From positions 35,717-99,716 of the forward strand of contig DKMD01000035.1 in assembly GCA_002470465.1 (NCBI GenBank): a DNA stretch of 64,000 nucleotides, in the 5' to 3' direction. Position numbers and translations under genes: made by a program. Numbering within the stretch: position 1 is the first letter of the stretch; each line of letters starts with the position of its first letter. The notes below the pieces were generated by a model. That model ran no database searches, was not told the DNA's origin, and saw only the letters and a program-made list of their open reading frames with translations. This stretch comes from Pluralibacter sp. UBA7423 (GTDB lineage Bacteria > Pseudomonadota > Gammaproteobacteria > Enterobacterales > Enterobacteriaceae). This document shows, piece by piece, positions 49,775 to 61,949 of this stretch.

Positions 49775-50935
49775 ATGGCAAACTTTCAAATACGCGACAA
49801 GCACAATGCGACAGTCTCCTTTCCGGAGCTGTTCTTCGATCTGATTTATGTCTTTGCGGTGACGCAAATCTCCCATTATCTGCTGCATCATTTAACGCTT
49901 AATGGGGCGCTTCAGGCGCTGGAGTTATGGTTTGCAACCTGGCTGGTGTGGCAATACACCGCATGGGTCACGAACTGGTTTGAGCCGGATACGCGCAAAT
50001 TCAGGCTCATGCTTTTCGCAATGATGCTGGTAGGTCTGTTTTACTCTGCAGCGCTGCCTGGTGCGTTTGCCGGACGTGGCCTTGTCTTTGCCCTGCTGTA
50101 TGTGGTGATGCAGGTCGGACGGGCGTTTACGGTGATGAAGTTCGCCGAAGCCGGGCTGCCATTGACGAAGAATCTGCGGCGCATTTTCATCTGGCTCTGT
50201 ATTTCTGCGCTGTTCTGGATGGGTGGCGGGCTGGCTGAAGGGAATATGCGGATGCTGTTGTGGGGGATCGCAATTCTCTGCGAATACGGCTCCCCGATGC
50301 TCGGTTTCTGGCTGCCCGTGCTTGGGCGCTCGGACAGCCTGACGGAGTGGAGCATCTCAGGGCATCATCTGGCCGAACGCTGCCAGCTGTTTGTCATCGT
50401 GGCGCTGGGGGAAATCATCGTGATGACGGGCTCTGCGTTGTACGATATTGAGCCGTGGTCTGCCCCGGTCATTATCAGCGCCCTGGTGGCATTTGCCTCC
50501 TGCCTGACGATGTGGTGGATTTACTTCGACGCCAGCAGCGGCAAAGCCAGCCATATTATCAGCCAGACGAACGATCCCGGAAAACTCGGGGCAAAGTTTC
50601 ACTATATCCACGTCCTGCTGGTAGGTGCGCTGATTGTGACGGCAGTAGGGATTGAACTGACCATTGCCCATCCTGATGCGCGAATCGAAATGACGGCTGC
50701 GCTGGTTCTGTTCGGCGGACCTGTCGGTTATCTGGCGGCAAACGGGCTATTTCGCAAAACGCTTCATGGACGCTTTCCACGCTCTCACGCTATTGGATTG
50801 CTGCTGCTTATTCTTCTGCTGGCGGTCAGTGGGGTAACGGACAGGCTGATGATTAGCGGGTTAATTGCCGCTGTATTGATTGCGGTGGCGGTATGGGAAA
50901 GTTATTGCGTTTCGGAAGATGAGAAAATTGCGTAA
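49775..50935 (+). CDS. LtrA-family (low temperature requirement A) membrane protein
   Basis: A 386-residue polytopic membrane protein with about ten to twelve helices. LtrA features: SFPELFFDLIYVFAVTQISHYL at residues 15-36, VWQYTAWVTNWF, and ERCQLFVIVALGEIIVMTG near 210-228. The family is named from a Listeria gene needed for growth in the cold; the transport or other activity is unknown. E. coli K-12 has no such gene here; the place normally holds serW. It has its own terminator shared with infA. Preceding DNA is AT-rich. Confidence 0.85.
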   Translation: MANFQIRDKHNATVSFPELFFDLIYVFAVTQISHYLLHHLTLNGALQALELWFATWLVWQYTAWVTNWFEPDTRKFRLMLFAMMLVGLFYSAALPGAFAGRGLVFALLYVVMQVGRAFTVMKFAEAGLPLTKNLRRIFIWLCISALFWMGGGLAEGNMRMLLWGIAILCEYGSPMLGFWLPVLGRSDSLTEWSISGHHLAERCQLFVIVALGEIIVMTGSALYDIEPWSAPVIISALVAFASCLTMWWIYFDASSGKASHIISQTNDPGKLGAKFHYIHVLLVGALIVTAVGIELTIAHPDARIEMTAALVLFGGPVGYLAANGLFRKTLHGRFPRSHAIGLLLLILLLAVSGVTDRLMISGLIAAVLIAVAVWESYCVSEDEKIA

Positions 50936-50940
50936 ATGAA

Positions 50941-50965
50941 AAAGGTCGGGGGAAACCCGACCTTT
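50941..50965. terminator. Bidirectional terminator between the LtrA-family gene and infA
   Basis: Perfect 10-base stem AAAGGTCGGG/CCCGACCTTT with a five-base loop between convergent genes. Confidence 0.9.
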
Positions 50966-50999
50966 CTGCATTCAGCAACCTGAAAGGGGCTGACAGCGA

Positions 51000-51221
<222 letters not shown>

Positions 51222-51493
51222 GTCCTCGAGGGGTATCACTACCATAGTTTTGAACCGGCAAGATAATGCCGAAATTCAGCCATTAAGTAAAGATTTACCC
51301 GCCACCTTTCGGCCCGAAGCCGCTGGCGGGATAAAATAAGCTCGTTTTTGCGCATTGCCCGTCTGTCACAAACGAACACCGTGTGACGAGCGCAAACGTA
51401 TAAGGGGGGATTCCTGAAACGATGGCGGGGCAACAGGCAGAAACGACTTCCGGCACAATTATATCACCCTGACAAAAAATGTGCCGAAAACAT

Positions 51494-52198
51494 TTACACT
51501 GCGGGTGAAAAGAGCGTTCGGGGCACCCAGAAATGGCCTGGCAGTGGCTCCGCACGCAGTAGAGCCAGATATTCGAGATAATCGCGGCGAGGAATTTCAA
51601 TGGCACCAAGCGATGCGGTGTGGCTGTTCAGCACCTGACAGTCCAGCAGCTTGCCGCCTGCGCCAGCAAAAGACTGTGTAAACACCAGCAGAGCACTTTT
51701 TGAAGCGTTATCCGCCCGACTAAACATCGACTCACCGCAAAAGAGCGCCCCCTGCGCCACGCCGTACATTCCACCCACCAGTTCATTGCCCAGCCACACC
51801 TCAATGGAATGTGCATGGCCGAGTTCATGCAGGCGGTGATAGGCCTGAACAATACTTTGCGTAATCCAGGTGCCTTCGTCACGATTGCTGGCACAGCCTG
51901 CAATCACCTGGCTAAAGGCATGGTTGAGCGTGATTCTGTAAGGGGATGCTTTATGGAAGCGCTTCATGCTGCGGCTGATGTGAAACCTGTCCGGCCACAG
52001 AACAGCCCGGGGATCGGGCGACCACCAAAGAATAGGGTCGCCTGGCGAAAACCAGGGAAAAATGCCGCGCTGATAGGCCATCAGCAGCCTTGCCGGGCTA
52101 AGGTCGCCCCCCAGCGCGAGCAAACCATTAGGCTCGCGCAGGGCACCTTCCGGCGACGGAAAGGTAATGGTATGACGTGACAACTGGACCAGCCGCAT
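51494..52198 (-). CDS. aat: Aat, leucyl/phenylalanyl-tRNA-protein transferase
   Basis: A 234-residue transferase, E. coli length, with [22 protein letters not shown], the central [18 protein letters not shown] and [14 protein letters not shown]. It adds Leu or Phe to proteins with N-terminal Lys or Arg, making N-degrons for ClpS-ClpAP, whose genes are about 3 kb away. It follows cydC after 39 bases. Confidence 0.96.
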   Translation of the reverse strand: MRLVQLSRHTITFPSPEGALREPNGLLALGGDLSPARLLMAYQRGIFPWFSPGDPILWWSPDPRAVLWPDRFHISRSMKRFHKASPYRITLNHAFSQVIAGCASNRDEGTWITQSIVQAYHRLHELGHAHSIEVWLGNELVGGMYGVAQGALFCGESMFSRADNASKSALLVFTQSFAGAGGKLLDCQVLNSHTASLGAIEIPRRDYLEYLALLRAEPLPGHFWVPRTLFSPAV

Positions 52199-52237
52199 GC
52201 TTCACAACTCCACGCCTGTTAATAGAGAAAGAGTAGC

Positions 52238-53959
52238 TCACAGACGCTGTCTGAACTGGTAATAACGCCCTTGTTGGACCAGCAATTCTGCGTGATTACC
52301 TTGCTCAATAATCTGGCCGTTGTCCATCACAATTATTTGATTAAATCGGGCCAGGCCGCGCAGGCGGTGGGTTACCATCAGGACGGTTTTTTCGCGCATG
52401 ACTTCCGCCAGCAAATCAAGGATTTGTGCTTCTGTGGTGGCGTCTAACCCTTCGGTAGGCTCATCGAGCAGCATCAGCGGAGCATCATGCAGTAAGGCGC
52501 GGGCAATAGCCAGACGGCGCAGCTCACCACCGGACAGTTGACGGCCGCCTTCGCCAAGCCAGCTGTTAAGGCCGCCATCCTCGAGCAGCTTCTCAAGGCC
52601 AGTACGCATGAGCACGTCTGCAAGCGCTTCATCTGTTGCCTGGGGCGCGGCCAGCAGGAGATTGTCCCGAAGCGTTGCGCTGAAAAGGTGTACGCGCTGC
52701 GGAACCATGCTCATGCTGCGGCGTAGCGTCATCTCATCGAAAGAAGGAAGCGGCTGCTGGTTCAGTAAAAGTTCGCCGTGCTGCGGATCCCATGCGCGGG
52801 TCAGCAGCTGCAGGAGCGTTGATTTTCCGCAACCGGTACGACCCAGAATAGCCACATGTTCGCCCGCGTTAACCTGGAGCGTCACGTGTTCCAGGGCTGG
52901 CTGCGACTGTTGCGGGTAAGTAAAGCTGATGTCGCAGAGCGTCAGGCTGATGCGGTCCGGAGAGGTCGAAACGGCAGAAGGGAAGGTCACTTCTGGCTGC
53001 TGGCTTGTCAGATCGGTAATACGCGAGGCGGAGGCCATCACTTTCCCAAGATGCTGGAACGCGGTGGTTACCGGCGCGAGAGCTTCAAAGGCGGCCAGGG
53101 CGCAGAAGACAAACAGCGCAATAAGTGGGCCAGGCTGCATGTTATCACCTACGCCGCCCGCTGCCATCCACAGCATTACAATCACCGCCGTCGCGCCGAT
53201 AAGCAGCATCAGCGCCTGCGAGAGGGCGGTCAGTTCTGACTGGCGGCGCTGGGCGTCATGCCAGTTCATTTCTGTCTGCTCCATCTGCTCGCGGTAGCGC
53301 GTACTGGCGCCAAAAATGGTCAATTCGGCCTGTCCGTGCAGCCAGGATGTTAGCTGCTGACGATATTCTCCACGCAGCCGGGTCAGATTTTCCCCGGTTG
53401 GCTTCCCGGTGCGATAAAACAGCGGAGGGAGTGCAACGAGCGTCAGCAGCATAATGCCGCCGAGCGTGAGCGCTAAAGTCGCATCGAGGAAGCTGAGGCC
53501 AAACGTCACCACCAGAATCACGACCAGGGCGCTGATCAACGGCGAAATCACCCGCAGGTAGAGGTGGTCGAGCGTGTCGACATCCGCAACTACGCGATTC
53601 AGTAGTTCACCCTGGCGAAAACGTGCAAGCCCGCCAGGTGAGAGCGGCAGAAGCTTGCTGAAGGTAAACACGCGTAGGTGCTGCAGCACGCGAAACGTTG
53701 CGTCGTGGCTGACGAGGCGCTCGAAATAGCGTCCTGCGGTGCGGATGATGGCGGCGCCACGGACGCCCGCAGCGGGCAGCATATAGTTGAAGCTGTAGGC
53801 TCCTGCAAACCCCACGGCCGCGGAGGCCGAAAGAAACCAGCCAGAAAGCGTGATCAGGCCAATACTGGCAAGCAGCGTCACAATGGCCAGGATAATGCCC
53901 AGAGATAGCAGCCACTTATGCCGTTTGTACAACGCCAGATAGGGGGCTAAAACGCGCAT
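52238..53959 (-). CDS. cydC: CydC, subunit of the CydDC heterodimeric ABC exporter
   Basis: A 573-residue fused membrane and ATPase half-transporter: six helices in about residues 10-300, then Walker A GRTGCGKST, signature LSGGELRR and Walker B LMLLDEPTEG. With CydD it exports glutathione and cysteine (or handles haem/thiols) and is needed for cytochrome bd assembly. The ATG follows the cydD stop directly (TAAATG), with GAGGAG inside cydD as its ribosome site. Confidence 0.95.
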   Translation of the reverse strand: MRVLAPYLALYKRHKWLLSLGIILAIVTLLASIGLITLSGWFLSASAAVGFAGAYSFNYMLPAAGVRGAAIIRTAGRYFERLVSHDATFRVLQHLRVFTFSKLLPLSPGGLARFRQGELLNRVVADVDTLDHLYLRVISPLISALVVILVVTFGLSFLDATLALTLGGIMLLTLVALPPLFYRTGKPTGENLTRLRGEYRQQLTSWLHGQAELTIFGASTRYREQMEQTEMNWHDAQRRQSELTALSQALMLLIGATAVIVMLWMAAGGVGDNMQPGPLIALFVFCALAAFEALAPVTTAFQHLGKVMASASRITDLTSQQPEVTFPSAVSTSPDRISLTLCDISFTYPQQSQPALEHVTLQVNAGEHVAILGRTGCGKSTLLQLLTRAWDPQHGELLLNQQPLPSFDEMTLRRSMSMVPQRVHLFSATLRDNLLLAAPQATDEALADVLMRTGLEKLLEDGGLNSWLGEGGRQLSGGELRRLAIARALLHDAPLMLLDEPTEGLDATTEAQILDLLAEVMREKTVLMVTHRLRGLARFNQIIVMDNGQIIEQGNHAELLVQQGRYYQFRQRL

Positions 53960-55726
53960 TTAAATCTCCTCCTGGCGATGAGCGAGCAGGCTGGCGAAAT
54001 GCCCCTTCGCTTCAGCAAGTTCGTGGTATGCACCCTGTTCCACAATCTGGCCCTGATGCATCACCCAGACGGCATCCCAGTCGGCAAGATTTTCCAACTG
54101 ATGGGTGACCATGACGGTTGTCTGATTGGTCGACGCTTCGGTTAATGCCTGCATAACGCGTTGTTCGCTGTGCGCATCAAGGCTTGCCGCGGGCTCGTCG
54201 AGCAGCAATAACCGGCACGGAGAGAGCAGGGCGCGGGCCACTGCCACACGTTGTGCCTGACCAACGGACAGCCGCGCGGCCTGATCGCCCACTGGCGTAT
54301 CAAGCCCTTGCGGAAGCTGTCCGATAAATTCGTTTACCCAGGCTCGCGCCAGCGCGTGGTGAAGCGACTGTTCATTGGCCTGGGGATCTGCCAGCAGCAC
54401 GTTTTCGCGCAGCGTCAGCGCGGGAAGCTGTGGGTTTTGCCCTACCCAGCTTAGCAACTGCCGCCAGGCGTCGGGATCCAGCTCTTTTAGCTCGGTACCG
54501 TTGACGGTCAGAGAACCCTCGTACGGCAGAAAACCGGCCAGCGTATTCAGCAGTGAGCTTTTTCCGGAACCGCTCTGACCGACTAACACAATGCGCTCTC
54601 CTGCTGCCATTCGGAAATTAAGCGGTCCGGCAAGCGTTTTGCCTTCCGGTGATAAAATCACCAGCTCGCGCGCTTCAAGGCTCACGTTCTGGTTCGTCTC
54701 CGGTACAACGCTTCCACGCTGTGGCTGGGCCAGCGGCGCTTCCAGGAAGGTTTTCAGACTATCTGCTGCGCCTACGGCCTGCGCTTTAGCGTGATAAAAA
54801 GTGCCGAGGTCGCGCAGCGGCTGGAAAAACTCGGGAGCCAGAATCAGGGCCAGAAAGCCCGCCAGTAGCGTGACAGGCGTGCCGTAGCTGCCAAAATGAA
54901 GTTCGCCAAGATAGGAGAAACCAAAGTATACGGCGACAACGGCGATCGAAAGTGACGTGAAAAATTCCAGCACGCCGGAAGAAAGGAAGGCGAGGCGCAG
55001 AACTTCCATTGTACGCTGACGGAAGTTTTCAGAAGCCTGACGAATGTTGTCCGTTTCTGCTTCTCCACGGCCAAAAAGACGCAGCGTATCCATTCCTCGC
55101 AGGCGATCGAGGAAGTGGCCGCTCAGTCGAGCCAGCGCAAGGAAGTTGCGGCGGTTAGCGTCTGCGGCACCCATGCCAACCAGCGCCATGAACAGTGGTA
55201 TCAGCGGTGCGGTGCACAACAAAATGAGGGCGGCAGCCCAGTTCATCGGAAAAATCGCCAGCACGATCAGCAGCGGAACAGACGCAGCCAGCGCCATCTG
55301 CGGCAAATAGCGTGCGTAGTAATCATGCATATCCTCAATTTGTTCGAGGATCAATGTCGCCCAACTGCCAGCGGGTTTACCCTGAATCCACGCAGGCCCT
55401 GCCTGTTGAAGCCTGTCGAGCACCATTTTACGGATCTCCAGACGAATGTGCTGCCCGGCATGAAACCCGACGCGCTCACGTAGCCAGACAACCCATGCAC
55501 GTAGCACGAACACCATAATCAACAGGATGAAGGGGAACAGCAGCGCCTCACGGGGAATATTCTCCATAATCATATGGTGCAGAATACGGGCCATAAACCA
55601 GGCCTGGGCGACGATCAGCACTCCGCTCGCCACGCCAAGCAGACGCGAAAGCATCAGCCAGCGGCGGGAAAGGACGCTTTGCTGTTTTAACCAGCGGGTA
55701 AGCTCTTGTTGACGGGTTTTATTCAT
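53960..55726 (-). CDS. cydD: CydD, subunit of the CydDC heterodimeric ABC exporter
   Basis: A 588-residue half-transporter, E. coli length: N-terminal six helices, Walker A GQSGSGKSS near residue 380, Walker B LLLLDEP. The signature position reads LSVGQAQR rather than LSGGQ, as in E. coli CydD. First gene of cydDC. Downstream of trxB, separated by a terminator hairpin. Confidence 0.95.
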   Translation of the reverse strand: MNKTRQQELTRWLKQQSVLSRRWLMLSRLLGVASGVLIVAQAWFMARILHHMIMENIPREALLFPFILLIMVFVLRAWVVWLRERVGFHAGQHIRLEIRKMVLDRLQQAGPAWIQGKPAGSWATLILEQIEDMHDYYARYLPQMALAASVPLLIVLAIFPMNWAAALILLCTAPLIPLFMALVGMGAADANRRNFLALARLSGHFLDRLRGMDTLRLFGRGEAETDNIRQASENFRQRTMEVLRLAFLSSGVLEFFTSLSIAVVAVYFGFSYLGELHFGSYGTPVTLLAGFLALILAPEFFQPLRDLGTFYHAKAQAVGAADSLKTFLEAPLAQPQRGSVVPETNQNVSLEARELVILSPEGKTLAGPLNFRMAAGERIVLVGQSGSGKSSLLNTLAGFLPYEGSLTVNGTELKELDPDAWRQLLSWVGQNPQLPALTLRENVLLADPQANEQSLHHALARAWVNEFIGQLPQGLDTPVGDQAARLSVGQAQRVAVARALLSPCRLLLLDEPAASLDAHSEQRVMQALTEASTNQTTVMVTHQLENLADWDAVWVMHQGQIVEQGAYHELAEAKGHFASLLAHRQEEI

Positions 55727-55793
55727 TGGCGTGCTTAGCAGGTGTCTTATAGGAAATTATCAGGCGCGCCAATGTTACAACGAGGATAAAAGA

Positions 55794-55814
55794 AAGGCGA
55801 CTTATCGTCGCCTT
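55794..55814 (-). terminator. Hairpin terminator of trxB
   Basis: A perfect stem AAGGCGAC/GTCGCCTT with a five-base loop is followed on the minus strand by TTCTTTT. It is about 30 bases after the trxB stop and may allow partial read-through into cydDC. Confidence 0.75.
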
Positions 55815-55842
55815 ATTTACCTTTGTTACTGACTTGTAAAGA

Positions 55843-57359
<1,517 letters not shown>

Positions 57360-57854
57360 ATGGTAGATAGCAAGAAGCGCCCAGGCAAAGATCTCGACCG
57401 CATCGATCGTAACATTTTGAACGAATTGCAAAAGGATGGGCGAATTTCCAACGTCGAGCTTTCTAAACGAGTGGGACTTTCTCCGACACCTTGCCTTGAG
57501 CGCGTACGTCGGCTGGAAAGACAAGGGTTTATTCAGGGCTATACCGCGCTGCTGAACCCACATTATCTGGATGCATCGCTGCTGGTCTTTGTTGAGATAA
57601 CTCTGAATCGTGGCGCGCCGGATGTGTTTGAACAATTTAACTCCGCTGTGCAAAAACTTGAAGAAATTCAAGAGTGTCACTTGGTTTCCGGTGATTTCGA
57701 CTACCTGTTGAAAACCCGCGTGCCGGACATGTCAGCGTACCGCAAGTTGTTAGGTGAAACCCTGCTGCGCCTGCCAGGCGTGAATGACACGCGTACTTAC
57801 GTGGTCATGGAAGAAGTGAAGCAGAGTAATCGTCTGGTTATTAAGACGCGCTAA
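57360..57854 (+). CDS. lrp: Lrp, leucine-responsive regulatory protein
   Basis: A 164-residue AsnC/Lrp regulator, nearly identical to E. coli. Winged helix-turn-helix at about residues 30-60 (ISNVELSKRVGLSPTPCLERV) and C-terminal RAM domain (about 70-150), which binds leucine and builds octamers. A global regulator of amino acid metabolism, pili and transport. The frame opens 36 codons upstream, but MVDSKKRPGKDLDRID is the known start. Confidence 0.98.
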   Translation: MVDSKKRPGKDLDRIDRNILNELQKDGRISNVELSKRVGLSPTPCLERVRRLERQGFIQGYTALLNPHYLDASLLVFVEITLNRGAPDVFEQFNSAVQKLEEIQECHLVSGDFDYLLKTRVPDMSAYRKLLGETLLRLPGVNDTRTYVVMEEVKQSNRLVIKTR

Positions 57855-57911
57855 CACGGAACAGGTGCAAAATCAGCGTAAGTTGATTACACTCCTGTTA
57901 ATCCATACAGC

Positions 57912-57939
57912 AACAGTGCCGGGGAGACCCGGCGCTGTT
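57912..57939 (+). terminator. Hairpin after lrp
   Basis: Arms AACAGTGCCGGG and CCCGGCGCTGTT with one mismatch and a four-base loop, followed by T-rich TGTCCGTTTTA. It separates lrp from ftsK. Confidence 0.7.
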
Positions 57940-57974
57940 GTCCGTTTTAGCATCAAGGACCTGGAGAGCCTTTC

Positions 57975-60900
57975 TTGAGCCAGGAATACACTGAAGAAAA
58001 AGAAGTCACCATTAACAGATTAAGCAGCGGGCGCCGTCTTCTGGAAGCGCTTCTGATTCTCTGTTCCCTTTTTGCCATCTGGCTGATGGCCGCATTACTC
58101 AGCTTTAATCCCTCCGATCCCAGCTGGTCTCAGACCGCCTGGCATGAGCCGATCCATAATCTTGGTGGTGTGCCAGGGGCGTGGCTCGCGGATACGCTGT
58201 TTTTCATTTTCGGCGTAATGGCCTATACGTTGCCGGTAATCATCATTGGCGGCTGCTGGTTTGCTTACCGCCATCGGGCGACGGATGAATACGTCGACTA
58301 CTTCGCTGTCGCGCTGAGGTTGATTGGTGTCCTCGCCATTATCCTGACCTCCTGTGGGCTTGCGGCGATCAATGCCGATGATATCTGGTATTTCGCTTCC
58401 GGCGGCGTCATTGGCAGCTTACTCAGCACTGCGCTGCAACCGATGCTGCACAGCAGCGGCGGAACGCTGGCGCTGCTGTGTATCTGGGCGGCGGGTCTGA
58501 CGCTGTTTACCGGCTGGTCCTGGGTCAGCATTGCTGAGAAAATTGGCAACTGGATCCTGAACATCCTTACCTTCGCCAGTAATCGCACGCGCCGGGATGA
58601 TACCTGGGTGGACGACGAAGAGTACGAAGACGAAGAAGACGATCATGCAGAGGCCCCGCGTAATGAGGGGCGTCGTGCCCGAATTCTGCGCGGAGCCCTG
58701 GCGCGCCGTCAGCGTATTGCCGACAAATTCAGCAATCCGATGGGCCGCAAAACGGATGAGGCGCTGTTTTCCGGTAAGCGGATGGATGAGTCTGAAGAAG
58801 ATATTCAGTACAGCGCACGCGGCCAGGCGGCCGACGCCGATGATGTTTTATTCTCCGGCAGCAGCGCGCTTCATCAGCCAAACGCTGATGATGTGCTGTT
58901 CTCCGGGAACAGCGCAGCACGTCCGCAGGCGTGGGATGAACAAGATCCATTAATGAACGGACATGCTGTTAACGAGCCTTTAGCTGCCGTTGCGGCAGCA
59001 ACCGCCACGACTCAAGCCTGGGCAGAACCTGCCGCACCAGCAATGACTGCGCCGGTAGTATCGGCCGCTGAAATGGTCCCTCCTCAAGTTGAGTGGCAGC
59101 CCGTGCCAGCGCCGCATATGCCTGAACCGGTGATTGCGCCTTCTCCGGACAACTGGCCGCCGCAGGCACCGGTTGCCAAACCAGAGTATGTGCAGCCTGA
59201 AGCATTCCGCCAGCAGCCCACTATTGAGGAACTGTGGCCGGAGCCAGAGCAGGCGTATGTCCCGCCGGAATCAGCGTGGCAGCCTGAGCCGCAGTATTCA
59301 CCGGAAACGCAATACAACGCCCAACCGCAGTATCAGCCTGTGCCAGAGCCAATGGCGCAGCCAGCGGCAGAAATGCCACCTGTTCAGAATGTGGAACCGG
59401 AAGCGGAAATCAAGCCTCAGCGTCCACCGCTTTACTATTTTGAAGAAGTGGAAGAGAAGCGCGCGCGCGAACGCGAGCAGCTTGCCGCGTGGTATCAGCC
59501 AACGCCGGAACCCGCGACGGTCATGCCAACTATGCCCGCATCGTCCATTCCAGCACCTTCCGCACCTGCGGCTGATCCTCTGGCCGCCGTTGCGCCAGTA
59601 GCGGCAAGCGTTCATCAGGCTACCGGGGCGGCAACCACTATCGCCGCCGCCGCTTCAGCGACTCAGCTGTTCAGCCCGGCGGATTCTCCTCGCGTGCAGG
59701 TGAAAGAGGGCATTGGCCCACAGCTGCCGCGTCCGAACCGTGTACGGGTGCCGACGCGCCGTGAGTTGGCCTCCGCTTCGTTTGGCATTAAGTTGCCTTC
59801 TCAGCGTATGGCCGAAGAACGTGCTCGTGAACAGGAACGCCAGCAGCACTATTCCGATGAGCCGATGGGCGATGAAGAAGCGGATGAGCTGCACCAGGAT
59901 GAACTGGCGCGCCAGTTTGCTGCAACCCAGCAGCAACGCTATGGCGAGCAGTACGACGACAACAGCTATGATGAGTCGCCGGAAGATGAAGACTCTGTGG
60001 CAGAGGCGGAACTGGCGCGCCAGTTTGCTGCAACTCAGCAGCAGCGTTATGCCGGTGAACAGCCGCAGGGCGCGAATCCCTTCTCCCCTGCGGATTACGA
60101 TTTTTCACCTATGAAGGCGCTGGTTGATGATACGCCGAAAGCGCCGCTGTTTACGCCGGGGGTAATGCCGGAACAGGCTCCGCAGAGCTATCAGCCTCAG
60201 CAACAACAGGCGCACCAGCCACAGCAGCCTCAGGCTTATCAGCAGCCAGCTCCGCAACCTGAGCCGCAGCCGCAGGAAAGCCTGATTCACCCGCTGCTGA
60301 TGCGCAACGGCGATGATCGGCCGCTGCAAAAACCGACCACGCCGCTGCCGTCACTGGATCTTCTGACCCAGCCGCCGAGCGAAGTTGAGCCGGTTGATAC
60401 GTTTGCCCTTGAGCAAACTGCGCGTCTGGTTGAGACCCGTCTGGCTGACTTCCGCATCAAAGCGGACGTGGTGAACTATTCACCTGGCCCGGTCATCACC
60501 CGTTTCGAACTGAATCTGGCACCCGGTGTGAAAGCGGCGCGTATTTCTAACCTGTCACGCGATTTGGCCCGTTCATTGTCGACCGTAGCGGTGCGCGTTG
60601 TGGAAGTTATTCCTGGCAAACCGTATGTAGGCCTGGAGTTGCCGAACAAGAAACGACAGACCGTCTACCTGCGTGAAGTGCTCGACTGCGCCAAGTTCCG
60701 TGAAAGTCCGTCGCCGTTGACCGTGGTGCTGGGCAAAGATATTGCTGGCGATCCGGTGATTGCCGACCTTGCGAAAATGCCTCACCTGCTGGTTGCCGGT
60801 ACCACTGGTTCCGGGAAATCGGTGGGTGTGAACGCCATGATCCTCAGCATGCTGTACAAGGCGACGCCGGATGACGTTCGCTTCATCATGATTGACCCGA

Positions 60901-61820
60901 AAATGCTGGAGCTGTCGGTCTATGAAGGCATTCCGCACCTGTTGACGGAAGTGGTCACGGACATGAAGGATGCCGCCAACGCGCTGCGCTGGAGCGTCAA
61001 TGAAATGGAGCGTCGCTATAAGCTGATGTCAGCCCTTGGCGTACGTAACCTGGCCGGATACAACGAAAAAATCGCGCAGGCTGCACAGATGGGCCGCCCG
61101 ATTCCGGATCCGTACTGGAAGCCAGGCGACAGCATGGCAACAGAACATCCGACGCTTGAAAAACTGCCGTACATTGTGGTGCTGGTGGATGAATTTGCCG
61201 ACCTGATGATGACCGTGGGCAAAAAAGTGGAAGAGCTGATTGCTCGTCTGGCGCAGAAAGCACGTGCGGCGGGGATCCACCTTGTGCTGGCGACCCAGCG
61301 TCCATCAGTGGATGTCATCACCGGCTTGATCAAGGCGAACATCCCGACCCGCATCGCGTTTACCGTATCCAGCAAAATTGACTCCCGTACCATTCTCGAT
61401 CAGGGCGGCGCGGAATCCCTGCTGGGTATGGGCGATATGCTTTATGCCGGACCAAACTCCAGCGCGGCGCCAACCCGTGTTCACGGCGCGTTCGTTCGCG
61501 ATCAGGAAGTACACGCAGTGGTTCAGGACTGGAAAGCGCGCGGTCGTCCGCAGTACGTAGACGGTATTACCTCTGACAGCGAAAGCGAAGGCGGAGCAGC
61601 GGGCCTGGATAACGGTGAAGAGCTGGATCCGTTATTCGACCAGGCGGTCAATTTCGTAACGGAAAAACGCAAAGCCTCCATCTCGGGCGTTCAGCGTCAG
61701 TTCCGCATTGGTTATAACCGCGCGGCGCGTATCATCGAACAGATGGAAGCTCAGGGGATCGTCAGCGAAGCGGGTCATAACGGCAACCGTGAAGTGCTTG
61801 CCCCGCCGCCATTCGATTGA
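57975..61820 (+). CDS. ftsK: FtsK, DNA translocase of the division septum
   Basis: A 1281-residue protein (E. coli 1329). Four N-terminal helices (about residues 20-185) anchor it at the septum; a long acidic and Pro/Gln-rich linker (about 200-815) follows; then the FtsK motor with Walker A GTTGSGKS near residue 940 and Walker [11 protein letters not shown], and the C-terminal gamma winged helix (about 1215-1281), which reads KOPS. The start is TTG ([10 protein letters not shown]), with GGAGAG upstream; no ATG gives the known N terminus. The linker contains a duplicated unit, [14 protein letters not shown]. It resolves chromosome dimers with XerCD. Confidence 0.97.
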   Translation: MSQEYTEEKEVTINRLSSGRRLLEALLILCSLFAIWLMAALLSFNPSDPSWSQTAWHEPIHNLGGVPGAWLADTLFFIFGVMAYTLPVIIIGGCWFAYRHRATDEYVDYFAVALRLIGVLAIILTSCGLAAINADDIWYFASGGVIGSLLSTALQPMLHSSGGTLALLCIWAAGLTLFTGWSWVSIAEKIGNWILNILTFASNRTRRDDTWVDDEEYEDEEDDHAEAPRNEGRRARILRGALARRQRIADKFSNPMGRKTDEALFSGKRMDESEEDIQYSARGQAADADDVLFSGSSALHQPNADDVLFSGNSAARPQAWDEQDPLMNGHAVNEPLAAVAAATATTQAWAEPAAPAMTAPVVSAAEMVPPQVEWQPVPAPHMPEPVIAPSPDNWPPQAPVAKPEYVQPEAFRQQPTIEELWPEPEQAYVPPESAWQPEPQYSPETQYNAQPQYQPVPEPMAQPAAEMPPVQNVEPEAEIKPQRPPLYYFEEVEEKRAREREQLAAWYQPTPEPATVMPTMPASSIPAPSAPAADPLAAVAPVAASVHQATGAATTIAAAASATQLFSPADSPRVQVKEGIGPQLPRPNRVRVPTRRELASASFGIKLPSQRMAEERAREQERQQHYSDEPMGDEEADELHQDELARQFAATQQQRYGEQYDDNSYDESPEDEDSVAEAELARQFAATQQQRYAGEQPQGANPFSPADYDFSPMKALVDDTPKAPLFTPGVMPEQAPQSYQPQQQQAHQPQQPQAYQQPAPQPEPQPQESLIHPLLMRNGDDRPLQKPTTPLPSLDLLTQPPSEVEPVDTFALEQTARLVETRLADFRIKADVVNYSPGPVITRFELNLAPGVKAARISNLSRDLARSLSTVAVRVVEVIPGKPYVGLELPNKKRQTVYLREVLDCAKFRESPSPLTVVLGKDIAGDPVIADLAKMPHLLVAGTTGSGKSVGVNAMILSMLYKATPDDVRFIMIDPKMLELSVYEGIPHLLTEVVTDMKDAANALRWSVNEMERRYKLMSALGVRNLAGYNEKIAQAAQMGRPIPDPYWKPGDSMATEHPTLEKLPYIVVLVDEFADLMMTVGKKVEELIARLAQKARAAGIHLVLATQRPSVDVITGLIKANIPTRIAFTVSSKIDSRTILDQGGAESLLGMGDMLYAGPNSSAAPTRVHGAFVRDQEVHAVVQDWKARGRPQYVDGITSDSESEGGAAGLDNGEELDPLFDQAVNFVTEKRKASISGVQRQFRIGYNRAARIIEQMEAQGIVSEAGHNGNREVLAPPPFD

Positions 61821-61870
61821 TTGTTCGTTTGAAAAGTTGCGTAAATAGCCAAAATTTAAGTATTTTCTCC

Positions 61871-61930
61871 TGTCCACACCGCAGGTGCTGAGCCTACAGT
61901 GTGGACAAAGAGACTCCCGCGTCGGGAGTG
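61871..61930. promoter_or_regulatory. Two inverted repeats in the lolA leader
   Basis: TGTCCACAC (61871-61879) and GTGTGGACA (61899-61907) are perfect complements across 19 bases; a second hairpin ACTCCC/GGGAGT follows at about 61913-61929. They may be a regulator site or an attenuator-like hairpin between ftsK and lolA. E. coli lolA responds to Rcs and Cpx, but these sequences do not match those boxes clearly. Confidence 0.4.
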
Positions 61931-61949
61931 ACGCATTTAAGGAATGAAG

